Positions 1 through 7,316 of a DNA stretch of 35,254 nucleotides are shown piece by piece; within the stretch, counting starts at the first letter, position 1, and the number at the start of each line of letters is the position of its first letter. The notes beneath the pieces were generated by a model, which ran no database searches, had not been told where the DNA came from, and saw only the letters and a program-made list of their open reading frames with translations. The DNA is taken from contig NZ_JADCBK010000056.1 in assembly GCF_020253525.1 (NCBI RefSeq), positions 1 through 35,254 of the forward strand, written 5' to 3'. Both the position numbers and the translations under genes were made by a program. The DNA is from Aquidulcibacter sp. GTDB lineage: Bacteria > Pseudomonadota > Alphaproteobacteria > Caulobacterales > Aquidulcibacteraceae.

Positions 1-60
1 AAAAGAACCTCCACCGTTGGCTTGCCCATGGTGCATTCCATAAATGGAATGCACCCTACA
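1..60. repeat. REPIN-like repeat, partial copy A (right end)
   Basis: This is the right end of a repeat also present at 108-350 and 1641-1868. It carries the palindrome GGTGCATTCCA-TAAA-TGGAATGCACC followed by CTAC, the inverse of GTAG. The left part lies outside the window. Bases 61-90 after it also resemble 351-382 after copy B, so copies A and B sit in a roughly 90-base direct duplication that reaches the stop codon of the SDR gene. Confidence 0.75.
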
Positions 61-107
61 GCTCGAACGGCGTAAGGAAGACTAGGGCAATAGCAATACG
101 CTTCACG

Positions 108-350
108 CCGTAGGGTGCATTCCGACAGGAATGCACCACATATACAGCGCTGTTTTTAAATTATATTTCGCTTCGAAACGCCTTTGCCGCAGGCTCTGCC
201 TTCGCAAAGGCTTCGATCGAGTTTGTGCGCGCAAGACTTATTGAACGGCTTCAAGGCAAGCAAAGCGACGCATTGAACCGTTCCAAGTCAAAAGAACCTC
301 CACCGTTGGCTTGCCCATGGTGCATTCCATAAATGGAATGCACCCTACGG
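108..350. repeat. REPIN-like repeat, complete copy B
   Basis: A 243-base element with 16-base terminal inverted repeats (CCGTAGGGTGCATTCC at 108-123; its complement at 335-350). Each end is itself a hairpin: GGTGCATTCC-GACA-GGAATGCACC on the left, GGTGCATTCCA-TAAA-TGGAATGCACC on the right. Both hairpins are flanked outside by GTAG (CTAC on the right). A GTAG/GTGG tetranucleotide next to a palindrome is the signature of REP sequences, and two REPs in inverted orientation form a REPIN, mobilised in trans by a RAYT (Y1 transposase). The internal part has further stems and no convincing ORF. No RAYT gene is in the window. Confidence 0.75.
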
Positions 351-376
351 CTCGAGCGGCGTGACGGAGACTAGGG

Positions 377-1141
377 CTATAGTTTTGTGCCGCCCGACGC
401 GTTCACGATTGTGCCGGTAAGCCAAGCACCATCAGGCCCGGCAAGGAAGGCAATCACACTGGCGATGTCTTCTGGTTGACCGGTGCGCTTCAGGGCTTGC
501 ATGTCATTGGCTGTCGCCTTGCCCTCGTCAGAGCCTAGCCATGCGCTCATGTCGGTATGGATCGCGCCGGGCGCAACACCGGAAACACGAATGCCCTTCG
601 GGCCCAGTTCCGCAGCCAGATGCAAGATCAATGTATCTACCGCGCCCTTGCTGGCCGCATAGGCAGGGATTCCCGCAAAATAGGTTTTTGACACGACAGA
701 CGTGACAAACACGACGCGGCCACCATCGGGGATCACCTCAACCAAGTTTTGGGTCAAGAGGAAGGGCGCAACAACATTGACCGCGAAGGTTTCCGTCAAG
801 GTCGCGACAGCTGTCTCAGCAAAGCCACTGAAATGTGCAATCCCGGCATTATTGACCAGGATGTCGAGCGTAGCATTCCCCTTGGCGGCTTGAAGAATTT
901 CCTTGGTGCGGGCGGCAAGCTTGATGACCTCATCTGCTTGAGCAAGGTCGGCTTGTACTAAAGCGCCTTCCCCGCCCGCATGACGAATCTCCGCCAAAAC
1001 CGCCTCTGCCGCGGCGGCATTCTTGCCATAATGGAGCACAACAAAGGCCCCATCTTGCGCCAAGCGTTTAGCGGCTTCTGCACCAATGCCGCGCGAAGCA
1101 CCTGTTACCAATGCTGTTTTTCCATTCAATTTCTGTGTCAT
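377..1141 (-). CDS. SDR family NAD(P)-dependent oxidoreductase
   Basis: A classical short-chain dehydrogenase of 254 residues, the normal family length. It has the cofactor motif TGASRGIG at residues 13-20, NNAG at 97-100 and the catalytic Ser148, Tyr161 and Lys165 (YAASK). The Arg17 context suggests NADP(H) preference. The substrate cannot be predicted; FabG-like 3-oxoacyl reductases and many alcohol or sugar dehydrogenases share this architecture. It is transcribed away from the ArsR-type regulator at 1303, with a shared intergenic region containing a long inverted repeat, so that regulator probably controls it. Its stop codon lies at the edge of the duplicated repeat flank. Confidence 0.9.
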   Translation of the reverse strand: MTQKLNGKTALVTGASRGIGAEAAKRLAQDGAFVVLHYGKNAAAAEAVLAEIRHAGGEGALVQADLAQADEVIKLAARTKEILQAAKGNATLDILVNNAGIAHFSGFAETAVATLTETFAVNVVAPFLLTQNLVEVIPDGGRVVFVTSVVSKTYFAGIPAYAASKGAVDTLILHLAAELGPKGIRVSGVAPGAIHTDMSAWLGSDEGKATANDMQALKRTGQPEDIASVIAFLAGPDGAWLTGTIVNASGGTKL

Positions 1142-1203
1142 GTCATGGTCACTCCAGACGGTCCATCCGTCCTATGGCTCACAGGTAACAAGTGTAGTTC
1201 GTT

Positions 1204-1230
1204 ATTTCAATAAATCCGAACTATTGAAAT
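1204..1230. promoter_or_regulatory. Inverted-repeat operator between SDR and ArsR-type genes
   Basis: ATTTCAATA and TATTGAAAT form perfect 9-base arms separated by 9 bases. An additional outer pair (TAGTTCG and CGAACTA) overlaps them. The site lies in the divergent promoter region of 377-1141 and 1303-1626. The position and symmetry suggest the binding site of the ArsR-type regulator. Confidence 0.55.
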
Positions 1231-1302
1231 TCTGAACTCTGGACATAGAAATTTTAAAGTCATTGGTTGCGCTCCCCCACGGAATTTGCGCTATAAGGAG
1301 CT

Positions 1303-1626
1303 ATGCAAAGCTTTATCCACCCCGACATGAGAGATGTGACCCTTGATGCTGTCCTCTATGCGCTGGCAGACCCGGCGCGGCGTGCCATCGTGCGTGCGCT
1401 GGCGGCGGATCGGGCGTGTGAGGGCAAGGGCCTATCCTGCAACGCGGCGGCGCCCCCGGACCTACCTAAGGCCACCATGTCGCAGCACTATGCCAAATTG
1501 AGAGCAGCTGGCGTGGTGCGCGCCACCCGCAAGGGCGTCTCGGTCATTCATACGCTTCGGTGTGACGAGATTAATGCCAAGTTCCCGGGTCTTTTGCCGG
1601 CAATTCTAGAGGCGGTTGAAGTCTAG
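1303..1626 (+). CDS. ArsR-type winged-helix transcriptional regulator
   Basis: A 107-residue single-domain regulator. The N-terminus (DAVLYALADPARRAIVRAL) is the typical first helices of ArsR/SmtB proteins, and the recognition region reads ATMSQHYAKLRAAGVV, followed by a beta-wing (RKGVSVIHTL). There is no CxC metal motif, although two cysteines sit in an unusual insertion around residues 39-46. It may therefore sense something other than metal, like many ArsR proteins that control a divergent SDR gene. The start is preceded by AAGGAG (1293-1298). It is followed directly by REPIN-like copy C. Confidence 0.85.
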   Translation: MQSFIHPDMRDVTLDAVLYALADPARRAIVRALAADRACEGKGLSCNAAAPPDLPKATMSQHYAKLRAAGVVRATRKGVSVIHTLRCDEINAKFPGLLPAILEAVEV

Positions 1627-1640
1627 CCAAAGCCTTCCCG

Positions 1641-1868
1641 CCGTAGGGTGCATTCCGACAGGAATGCACCATGTGTGCAACGCTGTTTTTAAATTATATT
1701 TTGTTTCGGAACGCCTTTAAGGCAAAGGCGTTGAGCGAGTTTGGGCGCGCAAGACTTGTTGAACGGCTTCAAGGCAAGCAAAGCGAGGCATTGAAGCGTT
1801 CCAAGTCAAAAAAACCTCCACCGTTGGCTTGCCCATGGTGCATTCCATAAATGGAATGCACCCTACGG
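1641..1868. repeat. REPIN-like repeat, complete copy C
   Basis: A 228-base copy with the same 16-base inverted ends as copy B (1641-1656 and 1853-1868) and the same end hairpins. The body is similar but has an internal deletion and substitutions relative to copy B. On the right the identity continues as GGCGCGAAGC, the complement of the sequence left of the half-site at 3725, so the inverted ends extend to about 24 bases. It sits just after the ArsR-type gene. Confidence 0.75.
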
Positions 1869-1895
1869 CGCGAAGCCCGTTGTTAGGATGCAATT

Positions 1896-2342
1896 TCATG
1901 TCCAAGAGGTCGACACCTCTTGCGCGGACTTGACCATGGCCACGGTCGCCTGAGCATAACGCATGACCTGCAACATATTGCCAGTCACCTTTAATTGTCG
2001 CGTAGCCAAAGCCGTCGTCGGATGCAATGTGCCCTCGCACAGGCGTCGCCATACAGCTGTCCGCGCGCGAAACACGAAAGGAGCGTCGCGAGTTGCAGGA
2101 TCGCCGGTTGACGTCCAAGCAGCCACATCGCGGCATTTTCCCTCATAGATATCAAGCCAGAGGAATCGGCAGGTTTCGGTATCTTGGAATAGGACTGCCC
2201 CCTGCCAAGTCGCTGCAAGGCGAGCATAGGCCGTGTTGAGATTGAGACGTTCCATCAGAGCTTTACCCCATTCAAGACTGGCAAATGGGACCGATGCGAT
2301 CGTGTTTCGGCGATAGGCCATCCGCAATAAACTCCCGATCAC
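1896..2342 (-). CDS. SCP2 sterol-binding-like domain protein
   Basis: A 148-residue protein resembling the SCP2 sterol-transfer fold. The middle has FLWLDIYEGKCRDV, followed by FVFRARTAVWRRLCEGTLHPTTALATRQLKVTGN split over residues 88-122, which corresponds to the SCP2 'W-x-L-x-x-G-x-L-x-P-x-x-A' and 'G-K-L-K-x-x-G' blocks. Family members bind lipids or act as small accessory domains; the ligand here is unknown. The GTG start overlaps the stop of the upstream NTF2-like gene (GTGA), so the two are probably translationally coupled. Both diverge from the XRE/MmyB regulator. The match is inferred from remembered family patterns. Confidence 0.65.
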   Translation of the reverse strand: MIGSLLRMAYRRNTIASVPFASLEWGKALMERLNLNTAYARLAATWQGAVLFQDTETCRFLWLDIYEGKCRDVAAWTSTGDPATRDAPFVFRARTAVWRRLCEGTLHPTTALATRQLKVTGNMLQVMRYAQATVAMVKSAQEVSTSWT

Positions 2343-2794
2343 GTGTAAGAAGCATCTAGATTGAGATCTGCTCCATAAGATTCTAGCCAGTCGAGCGTGT
2401 CAGCGGCGTCAGCTAGACCGAGGTCATAAAGGTCCGTCATCAGGAAAATATGGTCGTCGCGAAAGAACCAATGGCAATCGACCCCAAAACGCAGCGGCGG
2501 GCGACCATCTTTCTCATAGGTACTCATAACAACGGCTGAGACAGCATTCGGCTCATGCAAGCGAACCTTACCTGCCCGCCATTCACGGCGATCAAATTTC
2601 TGATCGAAACCGGCAAAGGAGCTCTTAAACCCGTCGATCACGGCGGTGCGGCCTTTAACCTCGCACGCATAGGGCCCGCCTGCCACGACATACATGCAAT
2701 CCTCGCTTAAATGTTTGACCGCATCAGACCAATCACCCGTCTGAACTGCGGCTTCAAATGCATCGATCCACGCTTTCCAACTTTCATAGAGCAT
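2339..2794 (-). CDS. NTF2-like (SnoaL-type) family protein
   Basis: A 151-residue protein with the layout of the NTF2-like cone fold. The N-terminal helix (WIDAFEAAVQTGDWSDAVKHLSED) is followed by CMYVVAGGPYACEVKGRTAVIDGFKSS split across residues 33-59, then strands ending in HWFFRDDHIFLMTDLYDLG. Members are small-molecule isomerases, dehydratases or ligand-binding proteins, and the residues visible do not fix a substrate. It is the first gene of a two-gene unit with the SCP2-like protein. Its promoter region is shared with the divergent XRE/MmyB regulator and contains a palindrome at 2836-2854. Confidence 0.75.
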   Translation of the reverse strand: MLYESWKAWIDAFEAAVQTGDWSDAVKHLSEDCMYVVAGGPYACEVKGRTAVIDGFKSSFAGFDQKFDRREWRAGKVRLHEPNAVSAVVMSTYEKDGRPPLRFGVDCHWFFRDDHIFLMTDLYDLGLADAADTLDWLESYGADLNLDASYT

Positions 2795-2835
2795 AAACGA
2801 CCTCCTTGCTTGTGCTCACCTATGCATCACGCTAA

Positions 2836-2854
2836 AGTAATCAATTCAATTACT
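2836..2854. promoter_or_regulatory. Palindromic operator candidate
   Basis: AGTAATCAATTCAATTACT is a 19-base near-perfect palindrome lying 18 bases before the regulator's ATG at 2873 and 41 bases before the divergent gene. It is the best candidate site for autoregulation by the XRE/MmyB protein and control of the 2339-2794/1896-2342 pair. Confidence 0.55.
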
Positions 2855-2872
2855 AGAAGGTCATAATCGAGT

Positions 2873-3691
2873 ATGGAGTTCAGAAGCTGTCTTGCCGCAC
2901 TGCGTCGCCGCGCGCGCATGTCCCAGCTTGAGCTCGCGCACGCCTCAACGGTCTCGCAGCGTCATATCAGCTTTTTAGAAAGCGGACGCGCCAGCCCAGG
3001 TCCAGGCGTGGTAGGGAAGTTGAGCAAAGCCCTACAACTGACGTTTCAAGACACAAATCGCCTGTATGAATCGGCGGGACTTAAAGCTCCAAGCAAAGCA
3101 TTTGTCTGGGACGATCAGGAATTCTCAGTATCGCGCGCCACAATTGAAGCCTTGATGACCAAGCATGCCCCGTTTCCTGCGCTTGCGACGCGTCGTTGTG
3201 GAAACATCCTTATGTCCAATCAGGTCTATCAGACCCTCATCGACTGGGCATTCATGCAACCAGGTGCCGTGCGCCCCCAGGCCCATGTCTTTACCAATCT
3301 GTTCGATCTTACCCTGCATCCAAATGGGCTTATTCAATTCATGGATAACCCAGATGAAATCATTCCCCATTCGTTGAGACGCCTGCGGTCAGCGGCTGCC
3401 TCTAGCACCGCCGCCGCCGCTGTTTTGGCAGAAATTGACCGATACAAGCACCTCCAGCCCTTCGCAGAAATCCAAGACAAAGGCGAAAGTCTTCATGCCA
3501 GCGTCCTGGTTGAGCGCTACCACCTTGGGCAGGCCAAGGTCAGTCTCGTTTCGATGGTGGCGAGTTTCGGCAGTCCAGAAGATGTGACAACTCAAGAAAT
3601 TCAAGTCGAACTCTTCTTCCCTGCTGATGACGAGACGCGAACCTTCTTCGACAAACTCAACACGCCGAACATGCACACTGGATCGGACTAG
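2873..3691 (+). CDS. XRE-family regulator with MmyB-like ligand domain
   Basis: A 272-residue regulator. Residues 1-60 form a Cro/C1-type helix-turn-helix (RRRARMSQLELAHASTVSQR, then HISFLESGRASPG). The remainder resembles the MmyB-like ligand-binding domain, with FPALATRRCGNILMSNQVYQ followed by NLFDLTLHPNGLIQFMDN in the middle. Proteins of this type normally sit beside one or two metabolic genes they regulate, as here with the divergent NTF2-like/SCP2-like pair. The ligand is unknown; some relatives bind fatty-acid-like molecules. It converges on the NmrA-like gene. Confidence 0.85.
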   Translation: MEFRSCLAALRRRARMSQLELAHASTVSQRHISFLESGRASPGPGVVGKLSKALQLTFQDTNRLYESAGLKAPSKAFVWDDQEFSVSRATIEALMTKHAPFPALATRRCGNILMSNQVYQTLIDWAFMQPGAVRPQAHVFTNLFDLTLHPNGLIQFMDNPDEIIPHSLRRLRSAAASSTAAAAVLAEIDRYKHLQPFAEIQDKGESLHASVLVERYHLGQAKVSLVSMVASFGSPEDVTTQEIQVELFFPADDETRTFFDKLNTPNMHTGSD

Positions 3692-3724
3692 GCAGCGGAC
3701 ACTGTGATAGAAATGCGCTTCGCG

Positions 3725-3740
3725 CCGTAGGGTGCATTCC
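3725..3740. repeat. Solitary REP half-site
   Basis: CCGTAGGGTGCATTCC is identical to the terminal 16 bases of REPIN-like copies B and C, and the bases on its left also match the complement of the right flank of copy C. The second palindrome arm is absent: the sequence breaks into the stop codon of the NmrA-like gene, whose stop begins at the last base of the half-site. Confidence 0.65.
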
Positions 3741-4582
3741 TAAACCACCCAAGCGTCTTTGAAATCTTGCGCGTACGCGGCAAAGGCTCGGGGCTTGGTG
3801 CCCGTGATGGTCTCGACCGCCGGGGTAATGGCTTCTGAATAGCCGGCCTTGAAGAAGCCCAGGATGGTGATCAGAAAATGGGCATAATCTGTGGGCAGGC
3901 CCGTGGCGAGAAGTTGGGCCAGCATGGCCTCGTCCGAAATCTCTTCATAAACGATGGTCCGGCCCGTCGCGTTTGACAGAAGGGCAGCGACTTCGTCGTG
4001 ATCCAGCGCCTCTCCGCCGGTTAAATCGAAGTCCTGATTATCGCGGTCACGCTGGGTCAAAAGGACTGAAACCACGGCGGCAATATCCCGCGCATCGATA
4101 AAGCTGCCCTTGGCCTTGCCGACCGGAAGAAGCACTTTGCCCTGCTCCAAAATGCCTTGAATCCAGAAAGTGTGGAAGTTCTGCATGAACCAATTGGGGC
4201 GGATGATGTTATAGGCGAGGCCAGATTGCTCCAGATGCCGCTCGACCTTACGGAATGGTGCTGCTTCATCGGCATTGGCCCCCATAGCGGTCATCAAAAC
4301 CAACTTTTGAACGCCGCTGGCTACCGCTTGATCGATCACCGGATTGAGCAGCTCGTTTTGGTTGGTATAGCCCGGGGGCGACAGGAGAAAAGCCGCGTCT
4401 ATGCCTGCAAAGACGGTCGCAAGGCCCTCGCCCGTTATAAGATTGAGGTGCGCTTCTTGGGCAGAGGTCGGGGCGCGGCTGGTGGCGCGCACCACATCAT
4501 GGCCTTGATCCGACAAAAGCCGCACGAGTTCGGTCCCGACAGTTCCATTCGCGCCGATCACAAGTATCTTAGACATCATCAT
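3740..4582 (-). CDS. NmrA-like NAD(P)-binding reductase
   Basis: A 280-residue atypical SDR of the NmrA/QOR2 type. The Rossmann motif GANGTVG is at residues 10-16, followed by the substrate-side motifs FLLSPPG and GVQKLVLMTAMGAN. IIRPNWFMQNF in the centre is typical of the NmrA family, which binds NAD(P) and reduces quinones or senses redox state. Three consecutive ATG codons begin the gene; the third (4576) has the best spacing from the GAAGGG ribosome site. It diverges from the AraC-type regulator at 4681, a common pairing. The stop codon abuts a solitary REP half-site. Confidence 0.85.
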   Translation of the reverse strand: MMMSKILVIGANGTVGTELVRLLSDQGHDVVRATSRAPTSAQEAHLNLITGEGLATVFAGIDAAFLLSPPGYTNQNELLNPVIDQAVASGVQKLVLMTAMGANADEAAPFRKVERHLEQSGLAYNIIRPNWFMQNFHTFWIQGILEQGKVLLPVGKAKGSFIDARDIAAVVSVLLTQRDRDNQDFDLTGGEALDHDEVAALLSNATGRTIVYEEISDEAMLAQLLATGLPTDYAHFLITILGFFKAGYSEAITPAVETITGTKPRAFAAYAQDFKDAWVV

Positions 4583-4680
4583 TTCCCTTCATGAGTTGGT
4601 GGCTTGCATTTAATCGCTTAAAATGGGATGATAAATGGCAAAAATGATAGATTACATGTCAATTCGTCCAGCCTTGGGCG

Positions 4681-5673
4681 ATGGTTTCAGATGATTGGAC
4701 AAGGCGCATGGACCTTCTAACCGACATTTTGCAGGAGGCTGGCCTGAAGCGGCGCTTGCTGGACCTTCGCAGTTTGGACGCGCAATCCCCGCTACAATTT
4801 CCCTGTGAGAAGAGTATGGGCCTGCATGTCGTCACACGCGGGCGGGCCTATATTCACGCCCCCAGCTTGAAGGAGCCTATCGCTATCGAGGCAGGCAGCG
4901 TTGTGCTGATGGCGCGGGGCTGCACCCATATACTCAGCACCTCTGCAAGCTATGACCCCGCCCAAGTCCGCGCCATCACAAGCGATTTGGCTGCAGCACC
5001 TTCGGCCTATAATCCCTCGCCCAGTTCCAGCACGCTAATCAGCGGCGCCTATCAATTCTGGCACGAGCCCGTGCACGCCCTATTTCGTGAAATTCCAGAC
5101 TGGTTTGTGCTGGACAATCAAAGCCTAGCCAAATTCCATCCTTTGGTTTTGACGATTGGCCTGTTGGACGAAGAATTGAACAAACCCTCCATGGGTGGGC
5201 AGACGATCATTTATGGCTTGTTAGACGTCATCTTCACCTATCTCGTGCGCGAAATGGTGGACCAGCTGGGCCATGCCCGCGCAGGCTGGAGCCAAGGGGT
5301 TGCCGATCTGCACATACGCAAGGCGGTGACCGCTATGCATGAAGACCCGGCGCATGGATGGACCTTGGAAGAGCTCGCCAAGCAGGCGGGCCTATCACGC
5401 ACCCTATTGGCCGATCGGTTTCGCCGCACGATGGGCGACACGCCTTTGAGCTATCTCCGGGCTTTGCGCGTGCAAAAGGCGATGACCCTCTTGTCCGAGA
5501 CCGACCCAACACTGGAACAGGTTGCACGCGCAGTGGGGTTCAGCGACCCCTTCAGCTTCTCCAAAGTCTTCAAAAAACTTGTCGGCCAATCCCCTAGCGA
5601 TTTCCGCCGTCAGGCCAAGCTGGATCAGGCCTCGCCTTGGAAACTAAGAGCGGGAAAAAGTGAACTTCAGTGA
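4681..5673 (+). CDS. AraC-family regulator with N-terminal cupin domain
   Basis: A 330-residue regulator. Residues 10-200 form an AraC-type cupin domain (LHVVTRGRAYIHAPS, then GSVVLMARGCTHIL). Residues about 212-315 hold the two AraC helix-turn-helix motifs: LEELAKQAGLSRTLLADRFR, then EQVARAVGFSDPFSFSKVFK. Position 4708 (MDLLTDILQEAGL) is an alternative start that matches how this subfamily usually begins and has AAGG upstream. It is divergent from the NmrA-like reductase, which is its likely target. The inducer is unknown. Confidence 0.85.
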   Translation: MVSDDWTRRMDLLTDILQEAGLKRRLLDLRSLDAQSPLQFPCEKSMGLHVVTRGRAYIHAPSLKEPIAIEAGSVVLMARGCTHILSTSASYDPAQVRAITSDLAAAPSAYNPSPSSSTLISGAYQFWHEPVHALFREIPDWFVLDNQSLAKFHPLVLTIGLLDEELNKPSMGGQTIIYGLLDVIFTYLVREMVDQLGHARAGWSQGVADLHIRKAVTAMHEDPAHGWTLEELAKQAGLSRTLLADRFRRTMGDTPLSYLRALRVQKAMTLLSETDPTLEQVARAVGFSDPFSFSKVFKKLVGQSPSDFRRQAKLDQASPWKLRAGKSELQ

Positions 5674-5991
5674 AGTTTGGGTAGAGGGGCCGTTCAAAGA
5701 AACCAGCGCTAAATCGCTCGACCCCCCAAATGAACAGGCGAGAAAGCCGAAGCCTTCCCGCTCGGTTTACACCAAAAGCCGCTTGAGTTTAGAAATCTAT
5801 CTTATACTAGTATAGCCAAAACCACCATACTTGGCCTTCCACTTGTAAGTCGTATCATTGCTCACGATGCGCTCGGCGCACATCACGTTGCGGTACACCC
5901 CGCTCTAACTTAGCCAACATAAGATCATCGTGCCTTTCACTAAATCTGCTGCCTCTCATGTCCATCTCCACTTGATGGGATCCCCTTTCAA
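5674..5991. other. Gene-free scar region
   Basis: No intact gene is visible. The stretch contains a short decayed IS3-type OrfA remnant on the minus strand (5797-5901) and otherwise low-information sequence. It separates the AraC regulator from a DUF4926 fragment and the arsenic operon, and looks like a rearrangement joint. Confidence 0.5.
5797..5901 (-). mobile_element. IS3-family transposase OrfA remnant
   Basis: Read on the minus strand, this gives about 34 codons containing TTYKWKAKYGG before a stop. YxWKAKYGG is the conserved end of the helix-turn-helix region of IS3-family OrfA proteins (usually 'ISxxTFYxWKxKYGG'). The sequence before it is degraded but still in the position of the recognition helix, and nothing after it matches the leucine-zipper part of OrfA. 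It is a relic, not a functional element. Confidence 0.6.
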
Positions 5992-6189
5992 ATGACGGAC
6001 CAATCGGGGCTCAGGTCACTCGGATTAGTTCAGGGGCAAGTGGGCACCGTGGTGGAATTGCTGGACGATGGCAACGCCTTGGTGGAATTCTGTGATCGAA
6101 ATGGAGCGACATTTGCTCTGCTAAGTCTGCCGCTCACTTCGCTTCTTCGCCTGGCATATGACCGAGTAGGTGCTGACCTTCGGCATTGA
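5992..6189 (+). pseudogene. DUF4926 family small protein, probably truncated at both ends
   Basis: The 65-residue product contains GQVGTVVELLDDGNALVEF and then [17 protein letters not shown], which matches the beta-barrel core of DUF4926 proteins (typically about 70 residues). The first residues do not fit the usual family N-terminus. After the natural end near LLRL the frame runs 11 residues further into the 3' end of arsH on the opposite strand, overlapping it by 56 bases. This suggests that recombination removed both ends of the original gene. DUF4926 function is unknown; members often sit beside other small proteins in accessory DNA. It could still be expressed. Confidence 0.5.
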
Positions 6190-6889
6190 CCCGCGCCATG
6201 AGCGCGTCGGCGCTTTCTTTGCGCTCACTATAGCGGTCGACAAGATAGGGTGCTTGGTCGCGTGTTAAGAGGGTGAACTTGATCAATTCCTCCATCACAT
6301 CGACGATGCGGTCATAATAGGGGGACGGTTTCATACGGCCTTGCCCGTCAAATTCCATAAAGGCTTTAGCGACCGAGGATTGGTTGGGAATTGTGATCAT
6401 CCGCATCCACCGACCCAAAATGCGCATTTGATTGACGGCGTTGAAACTCTGGCTGCCACCACAAACCTGCATAACGGCTAGAGTCTTACCCTGCGTCGGG
6501 CGAACGGCACCAATAGACAATGGGATTCAGTCAATTTGTGCCTTCATAATGCCTGTCATCGCGCCATGGCGTTCGGGCGACGTCCAAACCATGCCTTCAC
6601 ACCAAGCGCTCAATTCACGCAATTCTTGGACCTTAGGATGATCAGGTTCAGCATCATCGGGCAAAGGTAAGCCTGACGGGTTAAAGGTACGCGTTTCTGC
6701 TCCAAGCGCGGTAAGAATACGGGCCGCCTCTTCGCTGGCTAAACGTGAATAGGACGTCATGCGAACCGAGCCATAGAGCATTAGGATTCGGGGCGGATGG
6801 GTGCTCCGTGTGGGTTGTAGCAAAGCGCTGGGGTCAATTGACTTGAAACTGTTTGAATCCAGCTGAGGTAATTCTGAAAGATCAATCAA
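6134..6889 (-). pseudogene. arsH: ArsH, interrupted by an in-frame TGA
   Basis: Together the two reading frames encode the full ArsH flavoprotein (251 codons plus stop), an NADPH-dependent FMN reductase/organoarsenical oxidase in arsenic operons. The N-terminal part ends [17 protein letters not shown]; the same frame resumes with [20 protein letters not shown]. ArsH proteins normally have Trp between these (QIDWIPL), so a single TGG to TGA change at 6527-6529 creates the stop. There is no frameshift. TGA is used as a normal stop by neighbouring genes, so readthrough as Trp is not expected. The start appears to be TTG, overlapping the arsC stop by 8 bases. A sequencing error is possible. Confidence 0.85.
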
Positions 6890-7316
6890 GCCGCGCTTTT
6901 CTCTCGTCTATCAAGAGTTCACCATCCTCTTTGTAAAAGGGGCCCTTGGGTGCCTTGTCCAGTAGGTCCAAAACCGTTTCGCTTGGCCGACACAGGCGGG
7001 TACCTTTTGGGGTGGCGACAAAGGGCCGATTTACCAGAATTGGATGGGTCAGCATGGCGCTTAGGATTGCTTGCCCGCTTACCCCTTCTTCTAGGAGGCC
7101 CAACTCTTTGGCCGGAGATTTGGTTTCGCGCAGGGCTTGCCTTGGGGTCAAACCAGCAGCGGCAAAAAGCGCCAGAAGCTGGCCATGGGTCCAACCCGCT
7201 TGGCAATACTCAATGACTTCTGGCTGATAACCCGTCGCTTCAATGATCGCCAAGACATTGCGCGAGGTTCCACAATCAGGATTGTGAAACATCACAATGG
7301 GAAAGAAGTCACTCAT
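6882..7316 (-). CDS. arsC: Glutaredoxin-coupled arsenate reductase ArsC
   Basis: A 144-residue ArsC of the thioredoxin-fold, glutathione/glutaredoxin-dependent class, which reduces cytoplasmic arsenate to arsenite. The catalytic Cys15 lies in [12 protein letters not shown]. The second conserved block reads [20 protein letters not shown], holding the arginines that bind the oxyanion. Length is standard. Its ATG overlaps the acr3 stop (ATGA), and its own stop overlaps the start of arsH, so it is cotranscribed with both. The arsenite made is exported by the neighbouring Acr3. Confidence 0.95.
   Translation of the reverse strand: MSDFFPIVMFHNPDCGTSRNVLAIIEATGYQPEVIEYCQAGWTHGQLLALFAAAGLTPRQALRETKSPAKELGLLEEGVSGQAILSAMLTHPILVNRPFVATPKGTRLCRPSETVLDLLDKAPKGPFYKEDGELLIDERKARLD

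Noticed and set aside
1708-1732. Exact GGAAC-N16-CGTT motif inside REPIN-like copy C on the plus strand
   Set aside because: It arises from an internal inverted repeat (AACGCCTTT...AAAGGCGTT), is not conserved in copy B, and has no plus-strand gene downstream for over 1.1 kb. Probably fortuitous.
1-1868. CRISPR array
   Set aside because: The repeats are long, few, inverted and internally similar; there are no regular short spacers and no cas genes.
1717-2136. 139-codon minus-strand ORF
   Set aside because: It runs from the SCP2-like gene in another frame into REPIN-like copy C and resembles nothing known.
6527-6529. TGA in arsH as a recoded codon (selenocysteine or Trp)
   Set aside because: The homologous residue is Trp, no recoding element is visible, and TGA ends several neighbouring genes normally.
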